From Calonectria ilicicola (taxonomy: Eukaryota > Ascomycota > Sordariomycetes > Hypocreales > Nectriaceae), in assembly GCA_020809705.1 (NCBI GenBank), contig CP085828.1, positions 5,084,001-5,148,000 of the forward strand: DNA of 64,000 nt. Direction: 5' to 3'. This document shows, piece after piece, positions 47,850 through 57,677 of this stretch. Numbering within the stretch: position 1 is the stretch's first letter; every line of letters starts with the position of its first letter. The notes beneath the pieces are model-generated. The model was given only the letters and a program-made list of their open reading frames with translations, was not told where the DNA came from and did no database searches. A program made the position numbers and the translations under genes.

Positions 47850-48076
47850 GGAAACCAGCAACCATTTGAATGCGGAATGAACCATTCGCCAAGTGCTATG
47901 CAAGCCAGCGTTCTTCTTCAGTCCCGTAAGCTAGCACTACGTCTTGAGAAAACTTGCATGGAACGATTGCCGATCATGAAGGATGAGGAGGATGTCAGAT
48001 TGTCTTGCTTTGAGTAGGAATTCGATGAAGAAACGGTTTACTCCTACATTAAACTCAAACATTCGTGCCTTGTAAC

Positions 48077-48466
48077 TTAGTTCCCAAACTTTTCTTGTCC
48101 TTTCTTAGCTCTGCGCTCCTCACGCTCACCGAATCGATCCCAAAAGAAGTCAAAATTGGGTCTCATGATAGAAATATACTCCGCAAGCTCTTCCATACAG
48201 CCAACGACGCGGTCGCGGTTTGAACTGGAAATCATGCGGCTGCCTTGGCACTGAGCTCTGGTTAGGGATGGTAAACATTCGCATCCATCGTCTAAGAATC
48301 CGCAGCGAGTTGACAGCATTGCAACTGCAAGGAGCAATTTCGACTTAGCTATAGTAGTGTCCGTAGCAACCTTTGAACCGAATAGCGACCAAGTGTCGGT
48401 TTATGAACTAATAGAATTCCTGCTGTTGACAGAGTAACTTCCATCTCCGTCGAGGCTCAAGCTCAT
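48077..48466 (-). CDS. Small Cys-containing candidate protein next to arsM
   Basis: Two exons can be drawn: 48409-48466 (ATG at 48466) and 48077-48348, with a 60-bp intron from a weak GTTCAT donor to a CTATAG acceptor, giving 109 residues. A hydrophobic LLLAVAMLS stretch precedes [15 protein letters not shown], with further Cys at AQCQ and VVGCME. The tail is basic and Glu-rich ([13 protein letters not shown]). I do not recognise the family. It is convergent with arsM, so a role in metal handling is conceivable, but it may be a decayed fragment of a larger gene. Confidence 0.35.
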
Positions 48467-49080
48467 AATGGATACAAATGGTGGTCAAGCGAAAATGTTG
48501 CACTGTGTTTAATCATGGGTTCCTGGTCGAGCCATGATCTTTTTTTACACCCCATATTCACCTTCTTAGTACCGAGATCCCCCTTGAGCTTATTATATTT
48601 TTTGGTTCGTAAAAAGGTATTTTCCCCTTGCGCCGCAGACTCTGCATCAAACGTCGGCCACTGACACCAACATAAACAGCAGCGGCTTCACATCAGCCAA
48701 ACCCCCTAGTTATATATTCCATTCCATTTAACAAAATCATCGCCCGTCGGCAATGGACTCTTCTAAGGTCCCCCTCAGCTATCTGAATCATCGTCTGCTA
48801 AATCTATCTCGTTGTTAGGATCGAAGAGATCCTATATACGCCCCAGGCATCGCAAAGATGAAATATGTTGGAAAAGATGGAGGGTTTGTCGAGATAAATT
48901 GGGAAACAGCGCGTCCATATTCATCGGGGATACTCCTCCAAAAGACTCCTGCTGTTCAGTTCAGCTATCTGTTGTAAACAACCTAGGAGCGGCTGATAAG
49001 AGTAGTCAGACCTCTCTTGACAAGTGTGACCTTACCTAATTGCTTCAGGCTTTTTATATCAATCATTCAATCCCAATATT
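48467..49080. other. Intergenic, no gene seen
   Basis: About 600 bp between two minus-strand genes. A 75-codon plus-strand frame (48812-49039) has no recognisable content. Confidence 0.55.
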
Positions 49081-49917
49081 TTATCCACTTGCGTCCACCC
49101 AAATAGCGTCGGTTTTATGGTGGTACTGCGTTAACACTGGCAAAAAATGGGGGTATGGAGTAGCCCAATAATGATCGCCAAATGATGTGATCGCAGCTAA
49201 GTGATCGCTAGTTGCAGGTAGAGGAGTGATTCGGCTTGCTGGGTCCGAAGACTGGCCCAATGATAGTTGCTCACTGGTTGCCTCGTTGCATAGAAATGGA
49301 TCTGTGTATGCCAAAGTCTCAGGGGAGGATTCCTCAGAGATAAGCAGGCCTTGTTCGATTGCCACGCCGCAAAACTTTGATTCAGTCGTCAAAACATCGT
49401 CTGAATGAGGATTGTCGATGAAGAAGTACTCCAGACACATGCTATCCGACAGCGTTTCGGTGCGAAGGGGCGGTTCGGGGCATTCGGCCGACGTCTCTGA
49501 TCTAAACCCGGGCAAAGAATGAGCATCTGTTCTGAGTGAATGAGTCAACTGGGTAATGCTTGCCGGTGAGAAACCTGACATAGCTGCGTCAGGCACAGCT
49601 ATGTCGAGTAGTTCGCTACAGGAGCGTTGAATGGAAGGCAATTTTTGGTCGCAGGCCGCTGTGGGTGTTGTTGCGTCGAGATGAGGGCCCTGAGCGTTGT
49701 CTAGTGTCCCGTACCACTGATGCATGATTACAGGGCCATGGGAAGGCAAACTTTCTGGTGCCGGGTCCGGAATATATGGAGGCTGAAGATTGGTGGTAGA
49801 TTGGACTCGTCGCTTGCTTGCTCTGGCCTTGCGTTGCGAGTCTACAAATTGCGTGCGCCTTCGAGTCAGTCTCTCTTCGGGCGTGAGCTTCAACGGTGGT
49901 CGACCCCTCTTGGCCAT
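49081..49917 (-). CDS. AT-hook / basic-region nuclear protein, putative regulator
   Basis: One exon of 278 residues, ATG at 49917. The N terminus KRGRPPLKLTPEERLTRRR combines an AT-hook core (RGRPP) with a basic stretch continuing to KARASKRR; this opening is shared with a group of fungal bZIP-like regulators, but I see no leucine zipper after it. The remainder is Ser/Thr/Pro/Glu-rich and disordered (e.g. PDPAPESLPSHGP, ESSPETLAYTDP) until a more structured end (ITSFGDHYWATPYPHFLPVL). DNA binding in the nucleus is likely. It is divergent from an MFS carrier, with three TTTTGTTGACA repeats between them, so it may regulate that carrier. Confidence 0.65.
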   Translation of the reverse strand: MAKRGRPPLKLTPEERLTRRRTQFVDSQRKARASKRRVQSTTNLQPPYIPDPAPESLPSHGPVIMHQWYGTLDNAQGPHLDATTPTAACDQKLPSIQRSCSELLDIAVPDAAMSGFSPASITQLTHSLRTDAHSLPGFRSETSAECPEPPLRTETLSDSMCLEYFFIDNPHSDDVLTTESKFCGVAIEQGLLISEESSPETLAYTDPFLCNEATSEQLSLGQSSDPASRITPLPATSDHLAAITSFGDHYWATPYPHFLPVLTQYHHKTDAIWVDASG

Positions 49918-50240
49918 TGCAACGCGGAAGTGTCTGAAACGAGAGTTCTTTGGGTCGATGGAGCAGGGATGTATTCCACAAGGGGATGAATTCTTGATGG
50001 AACTGCTAAAAAAGGTCGCGTTTCTCCACAGAGACCTTAAAAGAATAACTCGCAGAATAGAAAGACACTTTCACACAATAAAACCTTGCACGTTCCTTGT
50101 GTTGTCTCTCAATCTACTGATGAGCAATGACAAGCCGCCCGTTTTCATGACTCCCGTCACAGAAGCGGATCTGGCTTATTCAGCTGAGCAGGTGGATCGC
50201 GATGCGTCATTTTGGGCCAGGGGTTGACCAATCAATGAAT

Positions 50241-50460
50241 TTTTGTTGACAGTCAGTGGAGTAACGCTAGCTTGTTTCGGATTTTTTGTTGACAGAAGCA
50301 GTTCCCCTTCATGGCCGTCCAGTCGGTCTAGGGTGGGAAGTGCAAGATGAAGACTGTAATGGATAACCAAGGAGAGCAGGTCGGCTCTTGAAGGATCCAT
50401 CAGGTTGAAGCTTCTAGTTAGCATGCCCAGAAACATCACCAATCAGAAATTTTGTTGACA
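50241..50460 (+). promoter_or_regulatory. Three TTTTGTTGACA repeats in the carrier promoter
   Basis: The 11-mer is found exactly at 50241-50251, 50284-50294 and 50450-50460, all in the same orientation. The first and last are each preceded by ACCAATCA and a few A/G bases, so a longer unit (CCAAT box plus motif) is repeated. All lie within the 713-bp interval between the AT-hook gene and the carrier, closer to the carrier. Confidence 0.6.
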
Positions 50461-50630
50461 TCCCCCGCTCTAGATCCTAGTTCTTTTACTACATTTATAT
50501 CTGAACAGTATCATCCTGTTTGCACCTTGTTAGGTGCGCTTCAATTGCAATAACTCACAAAAATAGCCCAAAACCTGGCCACTGCTCAGATCGATAAGTT
50601 TGTTCGCTGTACTGTTATTCCCCTGCCAAT

Positions 50631-52124
50631 ATGCAAAGCAGAGCTGATTGTGAAAAGGGCGATATTAACAGCCAAAAACATGGCGAACACACCGCTGAGG
50701 CTTGGCTCACCATTGCCGGCTCTTTTCTCGTCTACTTTGTGTCGTTTGGCTACATGAATACTTTCGGCTTTTTTCAGGATTATTACGCCAAAAATGACCT
50801 CTCAGAGTTCTCTCCCTCGATTATTTCACTGATAGGGTCATTGCAATTGGGATTGATGTTTCTCATTGGACCCATTTCTGGTGCTATTTTCGACGCATAT
50901 GGTGTCAAATGGCCATACTTGATTGCAGCCCTAGGCGGCGTTGGTTCATGCATCGGGGTGTCTTTTGCACAACCAGGACATATCTGGCAGCATTTCCTCA
51001 GTCAGGTATGTAGCTTGCTCCAATATATTGCATCTGATCGCTCATCAAGAAATCAGGGAGTCTTGTTTGGCATCACCGTACCGTTCGGGACTTCAGCTGC
51101 TCTGTCAGTTGCGGGTCAACACTTCAAGCAGAATCGTGCGCTCACCATGGGCATCGTGGCTGGTGGGAGCAGCGCGGGAGGTGTATGTATGCCTATAATG
51201 TTTTCCCACCTTGTTCCTAAAATCGGATTTGGATGGTCGCTGCGCATCGCAGCGTTGCTCATGCTAGTATGCTATGGCACGGCTGCTTTGATCTCGAATG
51301 CAAAACTGCACCGGCAACCATTAACAAGCATTTGGCGAATTGTAGACTTTGGTGGCTTTTGTAACGTGAGATACACCACTTTGGCATGCGCAAACATTAT
51401 CGGAAACTTTGGTCTCTATGTCCCATTTTATTACATAGGTATGCCTTTCGATATCTTGACTGGGTCTATGACTGACAGCTTATAGAACCATATATTGCGA
51501 TCCACTTCCCTTGGACGAATGTCGGTCGTTACTTGCTTCCAATGATCAATGGATCAAGCTTCTTCGGACGTGTAATGTCAGTGGCTTTTTCCTTTCCCAC
51601 ATTGAGATAAGCTTTAGAGTTTTCTTTGAACCACAAGTATGTGATACTAACACCAAAAAAAGAGGAGGATACGCTGCTGATCGCCTCGGTGGCCTTAACT
51701 TAATCTATACCCTTACAATTATCTCGGGTTGTCTGTGCCTCACAATGTGGCTGCTTGCCCAAAGCCTTGCAGTTGTCGTCGGCTTTGTTTGTTTATATGG
51801 TAAGAAATATTGTCCGATTATCTGGACCCTGCTAACCCGAATCTTGTAGGTTTATGCTCTGGCATTTTCATTAGTGTAATGTCACCAGTGGTTGCGCATT
51901 TGTCGCCCGATGAAAAGATTGGCGCACGACTCGGTGCCTTCACGATTTGGAGCGCAATTGGAGTCTTTACTGGGACACCTATTGGAGGATCATTTGTCAA
52001 GAGCAACACTTCAGATGAATACCAGAACCTTATTATTTACACTGGTGTTTGCATGACGGTGTCAGGCGTTCTACTGTTTCTTGCACGACTCCTTTGCGAT
52101 AGGGACCTCAAGAAGAAATGGTGA
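50631..52124 (+). CDS. MFS monocarboxylate-type transporter
   Basis: Five exons (50631-51005, 51057-51438, 51486-51576, 51663-51799, 51850-52124) give 419 residues. The family start is clear: AWLTIAGSFLVYFVSFGYMNTFGFFQDYY, then a chain of helices with GPISGAIFDAYGVKWP between TM2 and TM3, GVLFGITVPFGTS, GIVAGGSSAGGVCMP and SSFFGRVIGGYAADRLGGLN. Twelve hydrophobic segments are visible, as for the monocarboxylate-porter family (MCT-like), which in fungi carry organic acids, riboflavin or secondary metabolites. The first intron (51006-51056) is a multiple of three and open, so a longer isoform is possible; family alignment at SQGVLFG argues for splicing. It is divergent from the AT-hook protein. 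Confidence 0.88.
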
Positions 52125-52333
52125 AGACGTATGGGAAAGTTTAGTTCTGGAGTCGTGGAGCTAAATAAGTGCTGCCATAGTTAGATTCACCAGGTCAACA
52201 ACCTGTGCGAGCTATAAATAACATCCAACTTTCTTCTCCCAAAAGAAATTAGTTATTGAAGCTGTAAAAACCCAAAATCAAAACTACACTGATGATGACG
52301 CGAAAGGGCGACAGCTTAAGGGTACAAGGAACC

Positions 52334-52723
52334 ATGATGACAATAGAACCAGCGCTGAAGCGTAGGAACTCAGATTCTAGGCTAACCAGCGATATCCCCG
52401 TAATCGGGGTATTTGCGGCCTTATTTTCTGCCGCCTCGCTTGCGCAAATGTGTGATGCAACAGTCCAATGATGGGGAGTCGGCCGCTTTTATGGTTACAC
52501 AAAGCGGAATCATGGGGAAACGGGCGCGTACGACATCATCGAGTGTGTGCTTCTAGCATAGCTAGGCAACAACGAGGCGAAGTTGGCGAAACAATCTGGA
52601 GAAGGTGGAATGATTTATGGCGTGTGTGCGGCTCTGTCGCCGGTTGCGGCCAGGGCAGTATTTGGTTGCACAACCCCGCACAATTGCGATTGTAACCTGG
52701 CAAATATAGCTGGCGGACCATGA
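52334..52723 (+). pseudogene. Possible decayed small secreted-protein gene
   Basis: From the ATG at 52334 a frame of 129 codons reaches TGA at 52721, but it holds in-frame stops at 52469 (TGA) and 52559 (TAG). The reading between stops looks protein-like: a hydrophobic leader (VIGVFAALFSAASLAQ), YGYTKRNHGETGAYDIIECV, and later GGMIYGVCAALSPVAARA with a Cys-rich end (GCTTPHNCDCN). No intron with good sites removes both stops. TGA and TAG could come from CGA and CAG by C-to-T change. The family is unknown. Confidence 0.4.
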
Positions 52724-52982
52724 ATGCGGCTCGCCAGCAAGCGGCTGTGCAAATGAATTTAATCATGCAATATATCTTACGAGTTTCCTTGCTATAATCT
52801 AGACGGCTACCAAAGCAGACGCCATCAGAGTGGTCCGATATTTGGGCAGATATTAGAATAAAAAGCATCCACGGCCGTGGCGGTTTCTCAATCAGCGTTT
52901 TTCTGTATCTAAATTTTTGACAAACTAAGAACACGGTTGAAGTACTCGTGATTTTTGTTTCTCAGTGAATCTTTTCACGCTA

Positions 52983-54335
52983 ATGGCGATGTCGTACGAT
53001 ATGCCAACGTCTTGGACAAGGCGATGGGATGTGCATGTGCCTCCGGTGCTGGGGCAATCAAGTGTCGAGGCCAAATCAGGAATGGAGCCTGTGATGCCCT
53101 CAAATAGCACTGCAGACCAGCAGAACCCGTCTGCATCAATTATTAAGCCGCCCCGGGTTCAACACAGCTGCACCACATCACGTCCTCCCGAGGAATCCTC
53201 CAATCATTGTAAACGCACATCCGGTGGAAATGCGAGACTGTCCCTGGCAGGCTCCATCCGAAAAGGCAGACGGAACGACACAAATAAGAGAAGACGAACC
53301 AATAACGGCTATGGATCTCTTGAGAATAGTCCCAGGGACGCTAGAACCGGAAATACCGGCGAGCGGTACAAGCAGACTTGCTCACTTTGGGCATGCCCCT
53401 TCTATAAGCTTGACCCTTGGACCCATTACCGCTGTGTGGAGAAATACAAATTGAAAAGATTTGCTGATGTCAAGCTACACCTTTCTCGTTGCCATACTCT
53501 GATAGATCCCTACATTTGTGACAAATGCTGGACCCAGTGGCAGTTTCATGAACCTTGGGAATCTCACACAAATGGTGGCGACTGCATACGAGTTATGGAA
53601 CCAGAGGGCCTGAAGCCAAGCGAGGCTGCCACTCTACGCAACATGCCCCAGGATTGCACTGATCGGGAGAAATGGTATTGGGTCTGGGATAAACTATTTT
53701 CGGGACACCAACGCCCATTATCACCACATGTCGAGCACGGGATCAAAGAACCCACTGATCTCCTTCGTCATCGTGCAGAATCTTTACTATTGGCTGAGTT
53801 GCCGTCATTGCTACAACCCTTCGGCATCAAACCCGATGCTGACGCCATGTCACGACTTCGAAGCGAGATCACACGAGTTGTTTTTGGCGCTCCAATCACC
53901 GCGCAGCGGTTACGATTACACCCTAATCACGAAGTAGATACCACTGACATAAGCCAAAAAGATCGTGAATTTCAGGTCTGGCAATTGGAATATGACTGCG
54001 CTATCGCAACCGACACCGGAACTCAATTAGGGGGTAGCCTGCCATCACTGTGTACGCAATCCTCACTTTCCAACTCGCTAGCGTCCAAAGTAAACCAAGA
54101 ACAGGATCTCTTTGGTACAGATGCCGATCGAAGGCTCCAACACGTCAATGCTGAGTTTGATTTCGATCAAGATTTTCTTAACCAGTTATTTGAAGATGAT
54201 GTGGGCATGCTAGGGCTGGAGAGCATCAACTGCCCCATTGTAGATCCCTCTCTATTTAAGAATCCACCAATCATAACTTCTCTAACTAGAGGAAACAATA
54301 TCAGTTATAGACGGGGTGGTGTGCTGAGGAATTAG
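52983..54335 (+). CDS. C2H2-type zinc-finger-like protein
   Basis: One exon, 450 residues from the ATG at 52983; the frame stays open a few codons upstream, past a possible acceptor (TTTCTCAG). The first 130 residues are basic and Ser/Pro-rich with nuclear-localisation-like RKGRRNDTNKRRR. The core is CPFYKLDPWTHYRC, KYKLKRFADVKLHLSRCH, then CDKCWTQW and WESHTNGGDC, the pattern of a fungal family in which unusual C2H2/C2HC fingers follow a CPF-YK-DP motif. The last 200 residues are acidic and polar, with DFDQDFLNQLFEDDVGM resembling an acidic activation segment. It is probably a DNA- or protein-binding nuclear factor. The role is unknown and no obvious partner lies nearby. Confidence 0.7.
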   Translation: MAMSYDMPTSWTRRWDVHVPPVLGQSSVEAKSGMEPVMPSNSTADQQNPSASIIKPPRVQHSCTTSRPPEESSNHCKRTSGGNARLSLAGSIRKGRRNDTNKRRRTNNGYGSLENSPRDARTGNTGERYKQTCSLWACPFYKLDPWTHYRCVEKYKLKRFADVKLHLSRCHTLIDPYICDKCWTQWQFHEPWESHTNGGDCIRVMEPEGLKPSEAATLRNMPQDCTDREKWYWVWDKLFSGHQRPLSPHVEHGIKEPTDLLRHRAESLLLAELPSLLQPFGIKPDADAMSRLRSEITRVVFGAPITAQRLRLHPNHEVDTTDISQKDREFQVWQLEYDCAIATDTGTQLGGSLPSLCTQSSLSNSLASKVNQEQDLFGTDADRRLQHVNAEFDFDQDFLNQLFEDDVGMLGLESINCPIVDPSLFKNPPIITSLTRGNNISYRRGGVLRN

Positions 54336-54701
54336 TGACACTGTTCAAGGAGACCAAGACATTTGAAAGAAGCAAACGCTATCACGGCAAAATGATACGA
54401 TAACAGAAAGTTACTGCTTCTTGGAATTAAATAGCTGGACCGGGCATTTTAACGAACTAATGAGATATCAAGGGATTTACTTGTAATGCACGAGTTTATT
54501 TTTGTCATCACTAAAGTAATTTCAATCTTTCGTTTCTGCACTTGAAGAGTTGACCCTAATTTTGCTCTTTGCTCTTGATAACCCCTAGACAATGATCCAG
54601 TTGCTGACATAAAAGTGCAATATTTCCCTTATTCCAACCCAGCAGATCAAGTCTTGAGCCTCAAAATGACGCAGGGTTCATCGCATAAGATCTTTAATTG
54701 A

Positions 54702-54863
54702 CTATGGGCAGCTTTCAAGATCAAATAAAACACCATTGCATATGATTGGGCTCCGCTTTTCTTCAGCCTCCAGGTGGCGCTCGCCTGGTTGGGATTGTGG
54801 TATGGTTGTGGGAAGTGCCAGAGTTGCCACAGCAAACGTAAGGATGAAATATGTAGAGCGCAT
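54702..54863 (-). CDS. Kex2-type secreted peptide precursor (53 residues)
   Basis: The ATG at 54863 opens a single exon ending in TAG at 54702. Residues 1-16 form a clean signal peptide (YFILTFAVATLAL core). Next come a Pro/Gln/Glu pro-region and a dibasic Kex2 site at K36-R37 (EAEEKR). The remaining 16 residues, SPIICNGVLFDLESCP, contain two Cys (42 and 52) that could form one disulfide loop. Processing in the Golgi would release this peptide. The architecture resembles fungal pheromone and Kex2-processed peptide precursors, but there is one core only and it matches neither alpha-pheromone motif that I know (W-C-x...G-Q-x-C). No tailoring enzymes of known RiPP type are adjacent. A real gene seems likely; the function is unknown. 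Confidence 0.6.
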   Translation of the reverse strand: MRSTYFILTFAVATLALPTTIPQSQPGERHLEAEEKRSPIICNGVLFDLESCP

Positions 54864-55943
54864 TTTGATATGTTATTTGAAAGGTTGAAGAATATTGTGA
54901 TTCAAAGTTGAAAGTTGTAATGCCCAAGGTGTATTATTCAGAGGCTTTGTTGGTAGGTTGTCGTCGTGTAACAGATGGAAGGAGGGGAAGTAGGTTTACT
55001 TATAAGGCTTTAAAGATGTTAAAAATGAGGACATAAATGTCTCATGAGTGATTTTATCTAAACAAAAGTTCCTCCAAGGGATGAATTCTCCGTGGCCAGA
55101 CCATGAGCTACCTTCGGTCCGCTAAACTTGGTTTAGGAATGCCAAGTTTTGCCAGCCCCCCAACTTCGCACTTTTGTCGTAGCCGAGGTGGTATTCTTAA
55201 TGGCAAGACTTGATTTCTTCTCGGTTGCTTCCCGAATTTTGCAGTTGAGGGGTTACATTTTATGCAAGCCAACCGAGAATGGTGTGGCTTCCATGGATCA
55301 GAAACCAAGGCTCTTAGTGAGGACGTGAGAAGCTCTTCAGACTGTGACGTGATTGAGGAATTTGAATACTGATAAGCACCTTGTTTGTAATTAACTAGGT
55401 GGGGTATGTAAGACGAAGCGCCCGTTTTGAGACTATTCTTATTCTTGTTCTTGCTTTCGGCGTTTGCCTCTTTGGCATCATGGCTCACCCCACGTCCGCT
55501 ACCCTTATTTTGGAAGGAGCCAACATCCTAGAAAGATGCCCTTTTGTAACTTAGGTTCTGGTTTGTTTGAGTGGCATGGTACTATTGTGTTTCCAAATAA
55601 GAGTAGTCTTTGACACCTTGCGATGCGAGAGCGCTGTACCCAAGTGGTTTTTTCAACGTCAGCTTGTGAAAGTGGGATGGAATGCAACAAGCCCTAGCAT
55701 GTATTATTAGCTGCTATAGAGATAATGGATACTTTGGCAGTTGATGCACTGTATTCGATATCTTCTTCTATAGCTATCCTTAAGAAAGTCGAGATGAGAG
55801 ATTACGGAAGCACGCGGGTCAAGTGGTCGAACGCAATCAGCTGACTGACAGCCCATTAAGCATAGCTATGACCAACTAGAGTATTCGATGACAGATGAGA
55901 GAACACAAGCCAATGTATCGGTTTCAGGTAATTGCCGGCGCAA
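54864..55943. other. Intergenic, no firm gene
   Basis: About 1.1 kb. A 126-codon open stretch on the minus strand (55108-55488) has a polar, Lys/Asn/Ser-rich start without ATG and no family signal. The peptide gene's promoter should lie here; an AT-rich TTATAAG box (minus strand) is near 55000. Confidence 0.45.
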
Positions 55944-56468
55944 TCATAGCTTAGCTTCGCCGGTCATGACATCTCTAAGCAGTGTCAAGGCTTCCACGGC
56001 GAACCTCTTCATATTCTCCACTCTATCGGTACCAAGACCGGTATTAAGCTCCCTCGTAAATGTTCCTTTGTCGCAATCTACCGCCAGCGCCACGTATCCT
56101 GGTGTGCGATTCGGTGTATCACCGCCGGTAGGCCCGGCCGTCCCACTTTCAGAAATGGTGTATGTACTCCTCAAATCGCTTCGCGCATGCTTTGCAAGCC
56201 CAGCCACAATGTCTGTGGTTGGTCCCTTGTAGTTTTGAATGTGCTCCTGCGTCCAACCTGCGTAGGCAATGCGGGATGGAAGGGTGTAGAGGGTCAGACC
56301 TCCCTTGTAGTAGCCGCTAGCGCCGGAAACTGACAATAAGGAGCTGCTAATCAGGCCCCCAGCCGCTGTCTCTGCAACGCTGACGGTTTCCTTGCGGGAT
56401 TTCAACAATGTTGCGACCTCTTGCAAGATCTCTTGGATCTCAACCGGGGGAAAGTTTTGGGCTGACAT
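55944..56468 (-). CDS. CinA C-terminal-domain protein (NMN-amidohydrolase type)
   Basis: One exon, 174 residues, ATG at 56468. The complete length is a single CinA C-terminal (PncC-like) domain: VSVAETAAGGLISSSLLSVSGASGYYKGGLTLYT, then WTQEHIQNYKGPTT and SESGTAGPTGGDTPNRTPGYVALAV. The AGP-GG loop and the early AET-GGL segment are the conserved pocket. Bacterial homologues deamidate nicotinamide mononucleotide; fungal single-domain copies are known but little studied. No targeting signal is visible, so it is probably cytosolic. No neighbour relates to NAD metabolism. Confidence 0.9.
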   Translation of the reverse strand: MSAQNFPPVEIQEILQEVATLLKSRKETVSVAETAAGGLISSSLLSVSGASGYYKGGLTLYTLPSRIAYAGWTQEHIQNYKGPTTDIVAGLAKHARSDLRSTYTISESGTAGPTGGDTPNRTPGYVALAVDCDKGTFTRELNTGLGTDRVENMKRFAVEALTLLRDVMTGEAKL

Positions 56469-57677
56469 TGTATGTTTGGGATTTGTAGAAAGCTAGCGGT
56501 AGTATGAAAATAAAAATGAGAAGAGCCGCGGTTGTTGATGCTCCGAGGTTTTCGTGAGGGGTTGAAGGTTCGTGTGGTGATCGGAGAGGTCCATTGCATT
56601 CTTGGGTGGGGTAGCCAATGGATAGAGGATGCCGTACATAATGACTAATACGGTATCCTCGATCGAGAGGCCTGATTACAAATAAAGAAATGGGTTTTAT
56701 CTTGAATTTTAAATTACATCCCGTCACTTTTCACATCCTTGTAGTCCTGGAATTGTGCATGTTGGGGAATTCCTGGTCGGCGAAAATTGCGCACAGAGAA
56801 AGAGTGTCCTTGAGCATATCATTAAGCGCCATCGGATGTGCCGGTATTGCTAGGTTTAAATGCAGTAATTATGTTAAATATCTCCAATAGGTAGCTGGCA
56901 GTAGTGCAAAAAGGGATCATTCATCATCAAGCTCACATACCTACTTCAGACAGTGTTCGTCTCCGTGGAGGCTCGGAGAGCTACCCACTGTGTAAGAGCC
57001 CCCAAAGTGCCAAAGTCATGACTCAGTTCAAAATACAGTGAATACCAGCAAAGCTATCACATTGCCGGCTACGACAAAAGTGAAGTGAACACTCCGGTAA
57101 TGTGTAGTGCAACGTTGCCCTCTATCCGTTTGACAAAACCTAAGGCCAAATCCAAAGACGTCGGCTGGTATGCGGCACCTGGAAATGAAGGAAATTATCT
57201 CAATAAATAACATTAGAGACTGGTACCATAAATAACAAAATTTTATTTATTTATGAATTCTTTTATTGAGCCTCCACAAAAGTCAACAAAAGCTTGTGCC
57301 ATTTAACTCTGACTATTTTGCGCCTATCTGCCAATTATTAAATTTGTCTGTACATGCCAAAGCTTCTATGTCACCTGAAATCATCAATCTACCAAATAAT
57401 TCAATGCTAATTATCATAGCCAGTAATACCAAAACAACTACAGTGGTTAGAAAGAGTCTTTCATGAGAATGCTTGGATGGCGCGAATGCGACAGTGACGC
57501 CGAATTTCACCAATACACGCAAGAATCGGTCAGCGCTAATGTGATACTATATTCTTGACGTCATAAGGCATAATGTGGCCTTGTCTATGATTTTTGAGTG
57601 CTTTGGCGAATCTATGCGAACCAGCATCCAAATCACACAGGCCTTCATCCACAAATAACATATCCATCCAATCCTCT
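56469..57677. other. Intergenic, no firm gene
   Basis: About 1.2 kb. Two minus-strand frames (57313-57522 and 57028-57213) encode membrane-helix-like stretches and a good acceptor lies between them, but no ATG start or matching donor was found. They may be remains of a membrane-protein gene. An AT-rich inverted repeat sits between them. Confidence 0.45.
57199..57270. repeat. Nested AT-rich inverted repeat
   Basis: Outer 9-bp arms (57199-57207 and 57262-57270, CTCAATAAA / TTTATTGAG) enclose inner 9-bp arms (57227-57235 and 57247-57255, CATAAATAA / TTATTTATG). It could be a transcription end signal, a small element or chance in AT-rich DNA. Confidence 0.4.

Noticed and set aside
52536..52934. 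132-codon minus-strand frame
   Set aside because: Antisense to the decayed frame; no start or family.
55108..55488. 126-codon polar frame on the minus strand
   Set aside because: No ATG and no recognisable domain; composition suggests chance.
57313..57522. Membrane-helix-like minus-strand frame
   Set aside because: No ATG and no matching splice donor to the next frame; at best a relic.
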